Below, piece after piece: positions 30,701-63,779 of a DNA stretch of 64,000 nt. The stretch is from Asterias rubens (lineage: Eukaryota > Echinodermata > Asteroidea > Forcipulatida > Asteriidae). The notes beneath the pieces were generated by a model that saw only the letters and a list, made by a program, of their open reading frames with translations, searched no databases and was not told the origin of the DNA. The position numbers were made by a program, and so were the translations under genes. Position 1 is the stretch's first letter. Each line of letters starts with the position of its first letter. The stretch is from positions 4,464,001 to 4,528,000 of the forward strand of contig NC_047082.1 in assembly GCF_902459465.1 (NCBI RefSeq), given 5' to 3'.

Positions 30701-33700
30701 CGTGAATAACAAAACCCTTTTAATAGCTCATCAAGGGGGGTTTACAAGGTGCTGAGGCACATTATGAAACACACAATACCATGAACACAGGGCCAACAAG
30801 TGTCTTGGAGGACACAAGAGTCAAGACTGGAACTCAAACCTATCAGACATCAAAACTTGAGGTCAGTGCCCTACACGCTCACCAATGACAATCCTTTCGA
30901 CAGCTCAAAGTTCCAAGGTCAACTTAACAAACTTTAAAACCTTTTTGCCGTGAAAATAGATGATGTAAACTCATGCATGATAGATGTAATAACAGTTTTT
31001 CAGAGCGAGGTGGGACACCACACTACACCTGTCTTTGACCCTACCCCTTCTGACATACCTGTGTATAATCCCTGTAGCCTTGAATATAGCAACACGTCCA
31101 CTACCTTCCTTCGACATGCCATCCCTCTTATCCTTTGTGTACATATTCTTCTCAGTAAAGTTACAACCGTCAAAGTCAAAGTGAGCCGAATTCATTGAGA
31201 TCAGCTTCGGGAAGAGAAGATTATCAATGTGACTCTCCTCCTCGTCGAAGTAGTTTCCATAAATGAAGCAGCCTCGCTTGGAAGCATGGCCATGGAGGTC
31301 GACATACAGGGCTATACCACTGTCTTTGGGTGGAATGTTTAAGATGCTCCCATCAGCAGCAAGGTTGGGATCGGAATTTGGCTTGGGGGTAGACGGAGTC
31401 AATGAATGAGGAATGTTATCTTCGTCCTCCTCCCCGCCTGAGTCGCCATCAACGGAACTCTCTTTGGCGACAGAGGATGTGCGTAAACGCAGCTCACTAG
31501 CATCCTGGGATGAAACGTCCGCAGAGTCGCCGGGCATGGAAACTGCATTGAAGTCGGATTTACTTATATTAACACCAGAGTTCTGAATATCTGTATCTGA
31601 TAATTCAAGTAGTCTTTGATTGTCGACATCATCCGACTGTCTTGAAACTGTTTGACTATGTGTTAGATTCCCTGAACCTTCATGAACCACAACAATAGCA
31701 TTAGCTGGAGGCTGCACTGGGACAGCCCCAGGAGAAGAACTACCCTCCCCATCCCCCTTCCCCTTTTTCTCCGCAACATGCTTTGTATCCGTCTTCCTTG
31801 AGCTTGGACTCGCCTCCCCGCTCCAAGGAACAACCCTTGAGCTGACATGATGATGCAGTATCAGACTCTTAGTAGCGTATATCGTTGGATGAGCAACAGA
31901 GTCTGGGTTGAGGTACACCCGGTTTAAGTTCACCCCTCTTTGGTCCGTCCTATAGTGACCCCTCTGTACCCCGTCTGGGTTGAGGAGTGGGATGAGCTTG
32001 AAGACATACTGCTTCCTCAGCTGGATGGCACGAGGGTCCTTAGGGCGAAGGATGAACTCTAGGAAGCCATTGAAGACGAAGCTTGCTGGTGTTTCTCCAG
32101 GATGAACTCTACTGGTCAGGAAGAACACCTTCAAAGGAAAAAAAATTGTTATACTATGAATTTATTTGTCGGAACTTATTCACAAATACCAGCCTTCTAG
32201 AAATCTCCGCTCCCAATCACAAGCTCTACTTGCCTGTTCATCTGCCTCGACTAAGTCTTACGGCCAACGTGCATTTTCTACGTCTTCTCTTACTCTTTGG
32301 AACAAACTCCCCCGTAACATCAAAGACGCACAAACTCTGGATTTATTCAAGCACCTTCTCAAAACTCACTTGTTAAAGTCTATATAACTTTGTACAGCGC
32401 ATTGGGACTCCGTGTGTAAGGCGCTTTATAAGAACGGTTTATTATTATTATTTCAGGGCTAGTGTGTTTCAAATACACAAAAATACCAAGTATGCACAAA
32501 TCATAAACCAGTGGCTTGGCGGATACTGGGTTCCTAAAGGAAACTCATCCCCATTCATGTTCAGATTCATGCCATTGGGAAAAACTATCTTGATCCAGCA
32601 TGGTTGACTATAAATGATTTTCTGTGATATTTTCAGTGAGATTTTCATTGAAAAACACAAAGATTTTTAAAGACTTTTTGGGGGCATTACCAATCACAAA
32701 CACTTTGTCATTCACAATGTTGGAGACACAGACCCTCTCTATTTTGGCTGCCATTCACAGAGATACATTGTACTACAGGCCTGGAACTACACAGTCCTTG
32801 TGCAAAATTCCATGGAGCTTCACAAAAACACACATTCCTGAGGTAATTTCTCACTCAAATATTAAAAGACTTCCGACCTGAAGCCTTTTATTATGCATCT
32901 GAAAGCACTAATTTGCGCAACAAGTGTGTTTTCTCTTTCACTATTCTCTTGCAAATTTGATAACCAATTGAGTCAAAATGTTCACAGGATTGTTATTTTA
33001 TGCATGTGTTGGGATGTACACCTAGTGAGAATACTGGTCTTTGACAATTACCAAAGATGTCCAGTGCCTTAAAGACACTTGACACCTTTAGTAATTGTCA
33101 AAGACCAGTCTTTTCACTTGGTGTATCTCAACATGTGCCCAAAATAACAAACCTGCGAAAATTTGAACTCAATTGGTTATCAAGTTGCAAGATAATAATG
33201 GAAGAAAAAACACCCTTGTCACACAAAGTTGTGTGCTTTCACATGCTTGATTTCGGGACCTCAAAATCTAATTATGAGGTCTCGAAATCAAATTCGTTGA
33301 AAATAACTTCTTTCTCAAAAACTACGTTACTTCAGAGGGAGCCGTTTCTCACAATGCTTTATACTATCAACCTCTCCCCACTACTCGTTACCAGTTAAGT
33401 TTTTATGCTGACAATTATTTTGCGTAATTACCAATAGTGTCCACTGCCTTTAAGAGCCATGGGGAAAACAAACAAAGTCTTACCCTTTTGCCTTTAAACT
33501 TATGAGCCCTTGGTACTTCGTTCTCTGGGAAGAGCTTCGGTAGTCTGGGCTCTCTTTCATTAGTTAGCCCATGACAAGAGGTAATAGTCATTAGATCAAC
33601 ACGGAGTCTGTCAATTGAGTAACATAAAAGCTCTCGATGGTAGTAGATGGAGTTTGCCGGGCTGTGGAGGGAAAATATATGAGTTTTTAACTTCTGCAGG

Positions 33701-35847
33701 AAACACAAGAGTATTTATATGAAATCTTTCTAAAAGTCCTGCTCGCAAAACATTGACTGGACCAGAAAATATTTCTCACGACTCAAAATGAGAAAAAACG
33801 AAGTGTCACAATTCCCAATCACCATGTGTATCAATAGACAGAGGCGTGCGTGAGCAAGGATACATTAGTCTGTCACCCTTTTCAGATAACATGTTTATTA
33901 TTCTATTAATTTTGTGATTTGCTCCAGCTAAATTCCCGTAAAAAAAGATAGTGCGGAAAATCCTCAGTTCGGGGTATGATGGGTTGTTATAAAACAAAAT
34001 ACTGACTACTTTTTACTCGCGCTACGGTTAAAACTGCAACACCCTCGGTGATCCCCTGAGCGTTCTATTTTTCCTCCGCCTCGGGAAAATAGAACGCTCA
34101 AGGGATCATCGAGGGTGTCGTAGTTTTAACCGTAGCACTCGAAGCAGTCAATTTTTGTTTACTAGCCCTGTATGTATACCTTGATGGTTTGAGATGTTGA
34201 CACTGCGCAAACTGCGAGTCTAACTCATCCATTTTCTGTTGGCATTCGGTGTAGGAGTACGGGAAGCAGAAGGCAAAGTAGACAGAGGAGAAGCGATACT
34301 CAAAGCGGTAGTTGAACGACAAGATAAACTGCCCATCAACTGTCTGTAGAGGAATCAAATATAAAATCAATCATTACAAAAGCTTACATTTATAGATTCT
34401 CAAAATTGTACCGGATAGGTCTATTGGTTTGTGAAGGACACCAAAATCTGGCCTGAACATCGAATAGATTTTGAAATATTTGTTTTAACTCATTTTGAAC
34501 TTTATGATCTGTGGTAACTTGTTTTCCTGTTGGGTAAAGCAAACAAACTTATGGGGCATGTGTTAAGCTTCCAAATTGCACAAGAACCAGCTCTCAAGGT
34601 GCTATACTTAATAGTAGATATGGGCTTCTTAATTTAACAAGGTTTCTCACTAATTAAGAGGCCTTGAGCAAAAGGTTAATTAACCAATTTTGCTTTTTCT
34701 TCATGGTTCTCAATCGATCCCTAAAATTTGAAAGACAATCAGAGACGTCAAGGTAAGTCATTGGTTCGAATCTCAATGTAGTCAATTCTTTGTTCAACCC
34801 CCAAACAACAATTTGCCAGTATTACATCTTACCTCCCATGTTGGTCTCTCTCTGATACGCTCCCATTTTGGCTTCTGTGGCATGACACGAACTACAGGTG
34901 CCATACCTTGGCTGTATAGCTTTCCTTGCTTATTCATATTCATGACGTTGATTTTAACCAGCTTGTTCATTGGACAGCCTTTGATGGCAAAATGGAACCA
35001 CGACCTGATAAAATGAATATATGGGAATAAATCAATAGGTCATCTCAAGATTATGACACTTCGTTATAATTATATTTGACAGAATTCTCCCCAACAACTG
35101 GTGGTCTGCTGACAAATGCCAGATGACACAGATGACCAGTCAAAATTCACTCCAAGTGGTCGGCTGGATACATGCAGTTCAGTGTTCAAAAGCAACCATA
35201 TAGGCCTAATATAAAGTATGGACTTGTGAAAAAGCTAATGAACTAATCAAATGACAAGACCACTGGCCATGATATTCACATACATGTAGCTTGTGACTTA
35301 TTTCATTTCAATTTTATGATTGAAAACTTATTCATTAAAGGGAATTCAGGTACACGTTTTGTAATTACTCAAAACAAATATTAACTTAAAAACTGACTTG
35401 GTAACTAGCATTGGAGAGCTGTTGATAGTATAAAATATGTGGGAAACGACTCCCTCTGAAGTAACGTAGTTTTCGAAAAAGAGGTAATTTCTCACTAAAA
35501 TATTAAAAGACTTCTAGCTAGAAGTCTTTTATTCCTATCTGAAAACACACAAATTGTCCAACAAGGGTGTTTTTTCTTTCTGTATAACCAGGTTTAGTCT
35601 GCCGATAAAAACATTTCTAAATAGAAGATGAAGAAATCTAGACCTACCTATTGCCATTTTCAAACTCTGTCCCACCACAATCATGTTTGGTCCACACATT
35701 GAACTCATAGTCCGATACAGCACACGTGTCTCCGACTCGTTTCGCACTAGGATCATCATCTTCATCATGGTAGACTCTCTCCACTCGAGCCAAGTTCCCG
35801 GAGTCAAACTTGGAAGTGAAGAGAAGACCTCCACTTCGATACTCCAT
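18617..35847 (-). CDS. AGBL5: Cytosolic carboxypeptidase-like protein 5 (AGBL5/CCP5), complete, 15 coding exons
   Basis: Coding exons in transcript order: 35847-35648, 35004-34833, 34343-34180, 33661-33484, 32128-31059, 30459-30324, 29069-28885, 28162-27993, 26807-26329, 25391-25266, 24153-24035, 22951-22755, 21752-21689, 20473-20388, 18774-18617. They total 3504 nt (1167 aa plus TGA) and every junction is in phase. AGBL5/CCP5 is an M14D zinc carboxypeptidase that removes branch-point and other glutamates from tubulin. The N-terminal domain opens with [20 protein letters not shown] and includes [15 protein letters not shown]. The catalytic domain shows HPGE (H247, E250), NPDG (288-291), RGVNLNR (302-308), the zinc His in DLHGH (H517) and the catalytic Glu in YTLECNYN (E599). 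The conserved LGPVRE motif lies further C-terminal. Vertebrate proteins are near 880 aa; the excess is a longer insert before DLHGH and a long low-complexity C-terminus (exons 9-15). The last exons are the least certain. Confidence 0.93.
19168..19311. repeat. Tandem duplication of a ~72-bp unit
   Basis: GGCGGTCTCACACANACACT ... CCTGTGTGTGGAGCCNGCC occurs twice back to back, in AGBL5 intron 14. Confidence 0.9.
19755..20005. repeat. GC-richer repeat-like block with inverted CCTGGGCCGACC/GGGTCAACCCAGG motifs
   Basis: GATTAGCTTCCCTGGG near the left is inverted in part by CCCAGGGAAGCTTATGT at the right; GGGTGAGCCCC occurs twice inside. Resembles a palindromic MITE; no second copy in the window. 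Confidence 0.45.
20110..20254. mobile_element. Family F-like palindromic element, diverged
   Basis: Begins GGGAGACTTTACGGTCC and ends AAAAGTCTCCTATTG, matching family F ends; the centre has GAGCATGCGCGGACACG. Confidence 0.5.
20535..20690. mobile_element. Family F palindromic element
   Basis: GGGAGACTTTCTGGGACGAT, GGCAGCAGACTTACCGGGTA and the inverse TACCCGGTATGTCTGCTGCC ... GAAAGTCTCC, around TCAGAACTACGTAAACAATG. Confidence 0.88.
20917..21303 (-). mobile_element. Family A MITE
   Basis: Near-consensus copy in AGBL5 intron 13: ATTAAAGGCAGTGGACACTA to TAGTGTCCACTGCCTTTAA. Confidence 0.93.
21412..21656. mobile_element. Palindromic MITE with GGGAGGTTTA ends
   Basis: GGGAGGTTTACATGTAGCTGC/ACGTTAC at left, inverted as GTAACGTGCAGCTAAACCTCCC at right. 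The centre has TGACGTCACCACTTTAGGC and CACGTATGAC/GTAACTTCACGTATG. It lies next to AGBL5 exon 13. Confidence 0.75.
21930..22165 (+). mobile_element. SINE (type 2), tail only
   Basis: GACACTTGTGTCCTTACTAA, CTTCGTCCTTCGGATGGGAC, CAGTGCACTTATCGAAAAGA and AGCACCTTGTAAACCC match the tail of the full copy at 55243-55545. The tRNA-like head is missing. Confidence 0.75.
22207..22580 (+). mobile_element. Family A MITE
   Basis: Full-length copy in AGBL5 intron 12; ends TTTAAAGGCAGTGGACACTA and TAGTGTCCACTGCCTTTAA. Confidence 0.93.
22588..22630. repeat. (TTA)n-type microsatellite
   Basis: About 13 ATT/ACT/AGT triplets immediately after the family A copy. Confidence 0.85.
22755..22951 (-). CDS. AGBL5: AGBL5 exon 12: basic RS-like segment
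   Basis: Encodes a strongly basic, Ser/Arg-rich stretch ([26 protein letters not shown]) that could be a nuclear localisation or microtubule-binding segment; this is inference from composition. Phase 2 in and phase 1 out agree with the neighbouring exons, which supports it as coding even though it lies beyond the vertebrate homologous region. Confidence 0.75.
23325..23545 (-). mobile_element. tRNA-derived SINE (type 1)
   Basis: Reverse-strand head: ACTCGGATGGGATTCGAACC, TAGAGCAGTGTCTTACCAAC, CAACCGAGATTGCCCGGTAG; tail with ATGTGTGTTAGCACTGTATA. Most complete single copy of this type. Confidence 0.82.
23752..23992. mobile_element. Family D palindromic element
   Basis: GGGCCCAATTTCATAGAGCTG to CAGCTCTATGAAATTGGGCCC in AGBL5 intron 11, just beyond a weak family I trace. 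Confidence 0.9.
24541..24562. repeat. Short (AAT)n microsatellite
   Basis: Six to seven ATA/AAT triplets in AGBL5 intron 10. Confidence 0.8.
24788..24955. mobile_element. Family E element, half copy
   Basis: Right-hand part only: GTAAGCGTAGAATGCCTAGC to GCCATGAAATTGGGCACAGG; it directly abuts the GC-rich block. Confidence 0.8.
24956..25235. other. Isolated GC-rich block in AGBL5 intron 10
   Basis: About 250 bp of very high GC in otherwise AT-rich DNA. It is bounded by a 26-bp direct repeat whose core is CCCCCACTGCAGCCGGGCG (about 24968 and 25167). Open frames cross it on both strands, but none looks like a known protein. It ends 30 bp before the AGBL5 exon 10 donor. Confidence 0.7.
25461..25839 (+). 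mobile_element. Family A MITE with degraded left end
   Basis: Left end CACACTTTTGGTAATTGTC, right end TAGTGTCCACTGCCTTTAA; has a short CAGATGCTTGATTT duplication. Confidence 0.88.
26905..27905. repeat. Higher-order minisatellite in AGBL5 intron 8
   Basis: ~51-bp units of the type AGCCACAAAACCATTCAAAG-GATTTNGAAGG, grouped in longer repeats of roughly 200 bp. An open frame of 138 codons (27219-27635) with a 17-residue period ([15 protein letters not shown]) is produced. A family B MITE interrupts the array at 26993-27209. Confidence 0.88.
26993..27209 (-). mobile_element. Family B MITE, partial, inside the minisatellite
   Basis: TTTAAAGCCATTATACACTT, then CCCGACTCCGATGACCGATT and CACAGGTTTGTTATTTTATA; the far end is lost. 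Confidence 0.85.
28446..28632. mobile_element. Palindromic MITE with 'GCAGCGATAACGA' ends
   Basis: AGTCACACTGCAGCGATAACGA at left and TCGTTATCGTTGCAGTGAGA at right; inner inverted pair TTGGTTGAAT/ATTCAACCAA. Confidence 0.75.
29205..29632 (-). mobile_element. tRNA-derived SINE (type 2), near full length
   Basis: Reverse head ACCGGGACTCGAACCCACAC ... GCTTGGCCATGACAGG; tail AAGTGCACTGGGTTCTTTTA and TCACTCAGTGACGCTCGAG. Lies in AGBL5 intron 6. Confidence 0.82.
29692..30065 (-). mobile_element. Family A MITE, diverged
   Basis: CTTAAAGGCACTGGACACTA to ACTAAAGGTGTTCTGTGCCTTTAA. The centre has AAAGACTTCAGACTTGAAGC in place of the GAGACCTCA palindrome. Confidence 0.88.
30066..30309. mobile_element. 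Family D palindromic element
   Basis: GGGGCCAATTTCATAGAGCTG to GCTCTATGAAATTGGGCCC, directly abutting the family A copy and ending 15 bp from the AGBL5 exon 6 donor. Confidence 0.9.
30324..30459 (-). CDS. AGBL5: AGBL5 exon 6: catalytic glutamate exon
   Basis: The exon begins by completing a Ser codon and continues [11 protein letters not shown]; the Glu is the expected general base of M14 peptidases. It then encodes a proline-rich stretch before FEE|VGRA, where exon 7 joins in phase 0. Donor and acceptor are canonical. Confidence 0.9.
30688..30897 (-). mobile_element. SINE (type 2), old copy
   Basis: GGTTTACAAGGTGCTGAGGC, GAACACAGGGCCAACAAGTG and GACTGGAACTCAAACCTATC; weaker match than 29205-29632. 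Confidence 0.6.
31059..32128 (-). CDS. AGBL5: AGBL5 exon 5: catalytic core with a long acidic insert
   Basis: This 1070-nt exon carries most of the carboxypeptidase active site: HPGETP, the substrate-binding NPDG and RGVNLNR stretches, and [12 protein letters not shown]. Between HHHVSSRV and IPPKDSG lies an insert of about 165 residues rich in Ser, Asp, Gly and Glu, including an EEDED cluster. Vertebrate AGBL5 has a shorter insert at the same place. The insert is likely a disordered loop on the surface of the catalytic domain. Confidence 0.92.
32150..32452 (+). mobile_element. 3' end of a non-LTR retrotransposon, antisense in AGBL5 intron 4
   Basis: Reads [33 protein letters not shown] and [16 protein letters not shown] then TAA, the standard C-terminal tail of LINE proteins. 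Then CAGCGCATTGGGACTCCGTG and GGCGCTTTATAAGAACGG with a TTA tail. It lies about 20 bp from the AGBL5 exon 5 acceptor. Confidence 0.88.
32837..33072 (-). mobile_element. Family A-related MITE fragment
   Basis: From GGTAATTTCTCACTCAAATA through CAATTGAGTC to ACCAAAGATGTCCAGTGCCTT; left part missing. It shares its last bases with the next element. Confidence 0.8.
33069..33454 (+). mobile_element. Family A MITE
   Basis: TTAAAGACACTTGACACCTT to TAGTGTCCACTGCCTTTAA; ends 29 bp from the AGBL5 exon 4 donor (33484). Confidence 0.9.
34014..34145. mobile_element. Near-perfect palindromic element
   Basis: CTACGGTTAAAACTGCAACACC and GGTGTCGTAGTTTTAACCGTAG face each other, with GAGCGTTCTATTTTCC/GGAAAATAGAACGCTC inside; the loop is only a few bases. 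Confidence 0.85.
34735..34805 (+). repeat. Fragment of the foldback tRNA-like repeat
   Basis: GTCATTGGTTCGAATCTCAA then TGTAGTCAATTCTTTGTTCAACCC, matching 15665-15705. Confidence 0.7.
35337..35590 (-). mobile_element. Family A2 MITE, truncated
   Basis: TTAAAGGGAATTCAGGTACACG then AAACGACTCCCTCTGAAGTA and a palindrome GACTTCTAGCTAGAAGTC. Stops near CAACAAGGGTGTTTTTTCTTTC. Same subfamily as 50682-51056. Confidence 0.85.
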
Positions 35848-35962
35848 CTCAAGATATACCAGTTGCCAGTAGCAACAGGGTGGTTATAAATGATGTATCA
35901 CTCACATTATTATCTGTGAATGGAAAGGCAAAACAAATAATTAGATTTGTCATGGTGATAAA

Positions 35963-36112
35963 GCAGGACCAGGCCTCGTTGCCCCCTGGTTATTGCCTCT
36001 GTGCCCTTGAAATGCTCCAATTTACAATTTCCTCATAGGGTGCCCTATATGGAGAAAATGCCTTGGTGCCCTTTCCCTTTCAAAAACGAAGCATACAGGC
36101 CTGCAGGACTAT
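35963..36112. repeat. Family I repeat
   Basis: GACCAGGCCTCGTTGCCCCC, TGCCCTTGAAATGCTCCA, TTGGTGCCCTTTCCCTTTC and CATACAGGCCTG. Lies just upstream of the AGBL5 start codon and could overlap its promoter. Confidence 0.75.
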
Positions 36113-36535
36113 CAATTATTTTTATCAATGTGAGTTTTTACTTTACTGTCAAAGTAAAAAATAGTCCATTGCTTTTTATTAATAGCAGTGTGTTCAAGAG
36201 ACTATTATTCTTTGGTTTGGTTTTTCCAAAGTTCTTCTATATATGCCTCTATTTCAGTATTTGTTACTTGGAATTTAAAGAAAAACTACTAAACATTATT
36301 TGATTATGTTAATTACGCTTTGACAATTGATATAACATTAAAAACAAATCTAACAATTGTTTCTAGTCACGAATGTCTGAACTTCCTGCTCTATATGGTA
36401 TTCCACACATGAAGCCAGAATGTTGGAAGCAGTTACAAAAATGAATAGCCGTACACCCAAACAATTAACTTGTTGGCAGGTTGGACGTTTTTGGACACCA
36501 AAAAACCTCTAGCCTCCAACTGAACAACGCTCAGT

Positions 36536-36980
36536 CAATTCAATTCAATTCACTTTATTTCCAAATCCAAACAAATAAACAAAACAATTAGGAGTGAATA
36601 AAGAATTACGTTTTATAAGCAAATGGAATATAAATGATAATACATTAACTTTAAGTAATACTAGTATAATACAACTTTTACAAGCAAACACCTGGCAAAG
36701 GCAAAATATAAATTACGGAAAACAAAACCAAAACCAAAACCGAGCACAAGGTCACAAAGGTGATGGAGTTGGAGGGGGCCCATAAAGCAAAGCTTGTCGA
36801 GTATGGACCCCCCTAACGAAAGCAATGAACCTATATCGTAGGAGGTCCTGTTTTCGAGGTGTCCCTAAAATCGTGGCAAATCTTTTACCGCTCTGTGCGC
36901 GATGTAAACAGTCCGTAGATAGATATTGTGTGGTTTTATTTGCCAAGCAAAGAGTCTCCTCTCCCTTGACCAAAACTTAG
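36536..36980 (-). mobile_element. Probable retroelement 3' region
   Basis: Read on the minus strand, the sequence ends GGAAATAAAGTGAATTGAAT with a short ATTGA repeat, a pattern typical of LINE 3' ends. A 73-codon minus frame inside resembles nothing I know. Confidence 0.4.
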
Positions 36981-39446
36981 GAACATGTAAGGCTCCACTG
37001 GTTATTTGCTCTCGTAAATGCAAAAAGTTTGGTAAAAATATTTGCCCACCGAAAAAGTTTCATCATACACTATTTCAATTCACAATTCACGATGATCAAA
37101 TCATGTGACTGAATATTTTGCCGAGCATTCTGGAAAAAAAACACCGAGGCTTAAAGAAGCCATGTGCCTTATATCATTTTCTAATATTTTTGGAGATTTT
37201 TATTTTGTAACCCTCATATCAATACTATTATTAATATTAAGATTTAAACATCACCTTGTTGATTCAATTATCACTGTTTATTTATACGCTTTATTATAAA
37301 TATTAAGAAAAAAAATATAAAAAAAATAAATAAAAATCAGATTTGGAAGCCAGTAATTATTCACACTTTTTATATTTTTTATATTTTTTTATGTTTTGCA
37401 AGTTTCCATGGTAATTTTAAAAATTTATTATAAAAAAATATTTTGAATAAAATGAAGGCAACTGCTGGCTATACAGTCATACACAGAGTCTCAAAGAACA
37501 CTTGTAGTCACTGCAGATGTTTCTTCCATGTATGGCTTCACCGGGAAACCATACTTTCTCGTTTGCCGTGAAAACTGGAAAAACTCAAAACAAATGGGGC
37601 CAGTTGAAGTCATCGAAGATCGGTGTGTGGTTTGAACATTTCAATGTTCATCAAGTTTTAATACATGTTTGCATATTTAATATTAACAAATGAAGATAAT
37701 TAGGGCATCGGTTGATAATGATATATGGCATCATTATTTTTTTTTTAATTCAAAGAAAAAGGCATAATAGCGTGAAAACTGGTAAGCAGAGGATATATGA
37801 AGCAAAACTAATCTGAGGCGAGAGCGAGTAAAATGTAAATTACATTACAATGATTGTAACGGCATAACAATCAGTTATTATTTCGACAACAGTAATTAAT
37901 GTATAGTTCCAATGAATCACCTTCAGCTCCTGCTACTCACAAAACCTTCCATATCCACTCATTTTTAATCTAATTAAATTAGTTTTGCTGTGTAACTGTG
38001 TTGTTTGTGTAAAGCATGTAAACTGAGTGAGTGTACTGAATTAAGTTGCTATGCTATACAAAATCATTCCCCGACAGAGAAATGAGCAAAAACGTGCACA
38101 ATTTGAATGCATTTTAATAGTGTCTCTGTTGTAACAGAAAAAATGTCACATCTTACCTTGAGCTTGAATGCACAATACGTAAAACTACTACATTTTTAAA
38201 TAACTCAAAAATTGCATTCCATTATTTTTCTGCAAAATACGAGCGATGACAGAGACCTTCGGCCGCGAGCACCCTGGTGGTGAAAACAAACTGTTAGCAA
38301 CTGTCATGTGACTTAATTTGAGCTCAGTGATTGGTCTGTATTTATATCTTTTTACAACTTGTAGTTGATGATTTTAATTTGGCCAAGTGGGTGGGCGGGG
38401 CTGATGCCGAGAAATATGGGGTCATTGCACTTTCTAAATATAGTGGTAATAAATATTGCCTTCAAATCCCTTTTGCAAAAATGTCTAATTATATGGTGCG
38501 TTTAAACCGGTTAGGTCGTTAAAAGGAGAAATTTATTGACTTCAATCACACAGATGCTATATGATACTTTGATTTGAATTTGATGGAGCGATGCCCGGGA
38601 GCGGGGAAGTAGATGGAGAATTTTTGAAGAGAAAACAGTTCCGTTCATCTCTACCAGCTGCAACTAACTTTGTACAACAATAAAGAAAAAGGGAATGGGA
38701 GGCCGAGGTCTTTTTGTTGTTTTTGTCGGGTGTTGTAGGATGGGACGGGGTTGTTCCGGGGTTTTTTTGGCGTTTTTTTTTTTTGCCAGTTTGAAAAACA
38801 CAGCCGCCGACAGCTGGGAGTAAGGGATGAGGCACTTGGAAGAGGAACCAATGAAATTGTGGAATAATGACTCCACTTGTTGTGCCACTCTTTGAATGAT
38901 GATAAAATAATATTTCTGTCACAGCAGAATTGTTCTGTGTAATCAAAATTGGGATCCTCAAAAATGTTCCTGAATTTTTTTTTTTTTTGAGGATTCCCTA
39001 TTTTTAAGAAAAAGAAATCCCATTGAATTGAAAAGCACTGCGACAAGGGCAATAATTTAGGTGTACAACAAAAATTTCCCGGCGGGAGGGGGAGGGGGGC
39101 GGTGCTGCTAAAAGTGTAGTGTAGTAGCAGTATATAGCAGCCGCGGCGCGGCAAAATGGATAGATACATGAGTGAACGCCCTCTGACGTTCAAAATTTGC
39201 CACGCTGGTCGGTTCTACGTGTTTTTGCAAACTTTCACTGGTATCTACAACACATCTAGCATGTAATAACACACATACCGAGTACCAGGCCGGTACGTGG
39301 GATAGGTGGTTTTAAGTGACAAACCTACTGAACATAAATGTCGTACGCGACGTAAAATAAGCCGCAAATTAAAGTCATTTCCTTAAAATCTTCAATGTGT
39401 GTCCAACATTCAGTAGATTATTTCAGTAGATGTGAACGTATCTGAG

Positions 39447-63270
<23,824 letters not shown>

Positions 63271-63372
63271 GTGAGTATGCTGTATTATCGTTAAGCTGCT
63301 ATGCACAAAATTCGGTTTGGAACAGAAAGCAAAATCACTAAATAGAAACCAGTAATTGAATGAGTTCAAATC

Positions 63373-63480
63373 AGGCCTGATAGTTCACAGAGGCAAACAA
63401 AGCATCTATGCCCATGGTCATTGCCTTGGTGCCCTTGAAATGCTCCAGTTGAATTGTACAATTACCTCATATAGTGCAAG
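63373..63480. repeat. Family I repeat
   Basis: ATCAGGCCTGATAGTTCACA, CATGGTCATTGCCTTGGTGCC and CTTGAAATGCTCCAGTTGAA. Confidence 0.7.
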
Positions 63481-63779
63481 CTAGTCGAAACGTTGAGACC
63501 AATTTTCAGAACTGACTCCGCGGCAGTATAGTTAATTACGATCCTATAAGCTAAAGTAGTAGTCTAGTCTAATTTCTATACCATCCGCCCTGGTAATAGT
63601 TCAAAAGCAGGACAGTTCTTTTCAGAGAACCCCCGATTATCTACTCCACGGCAGTAGAATAAAGTAAGACAGTTCCCTAAGAACAACTCTACCTGGCAAG
63701 TAGATACACACATGGTGTTACCGCAAACCAAATATACATTGATACCTCACCATGCAATGCCTCAAATCCTATATACCTG

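Larger units (their letters stand above)
35848..39446. promoter_or_regulatory. Head-to-head intergenic region between AGBL5 and ARFGEF
   Basis: The two start codons diverge across 3.6 kb, so promoters for both genes must lie here unless upstream untranslated exons extend further. The part near 38270-39200 has poly(T) tracts, a G-rich run (39080-39105) and CCGCGGCGCGGC at 39141, the most CpG-like stretch, and is the best candidate ARFGEF promoter. No TATA box is convincing. At 36113-36535 and 37100-37800 there is only very AT-rich sequence. Boundaries are guesswork. Confidence 0.35.

Noticed and set aside
38557-39193. Minus-strand frames of up to 180 codons near the ARFGEF 5' end
   Set aside because: Driven by poly-Lys/poly-Phe from homopolymer runs; no recognisable domain, and three frames overlap equally.
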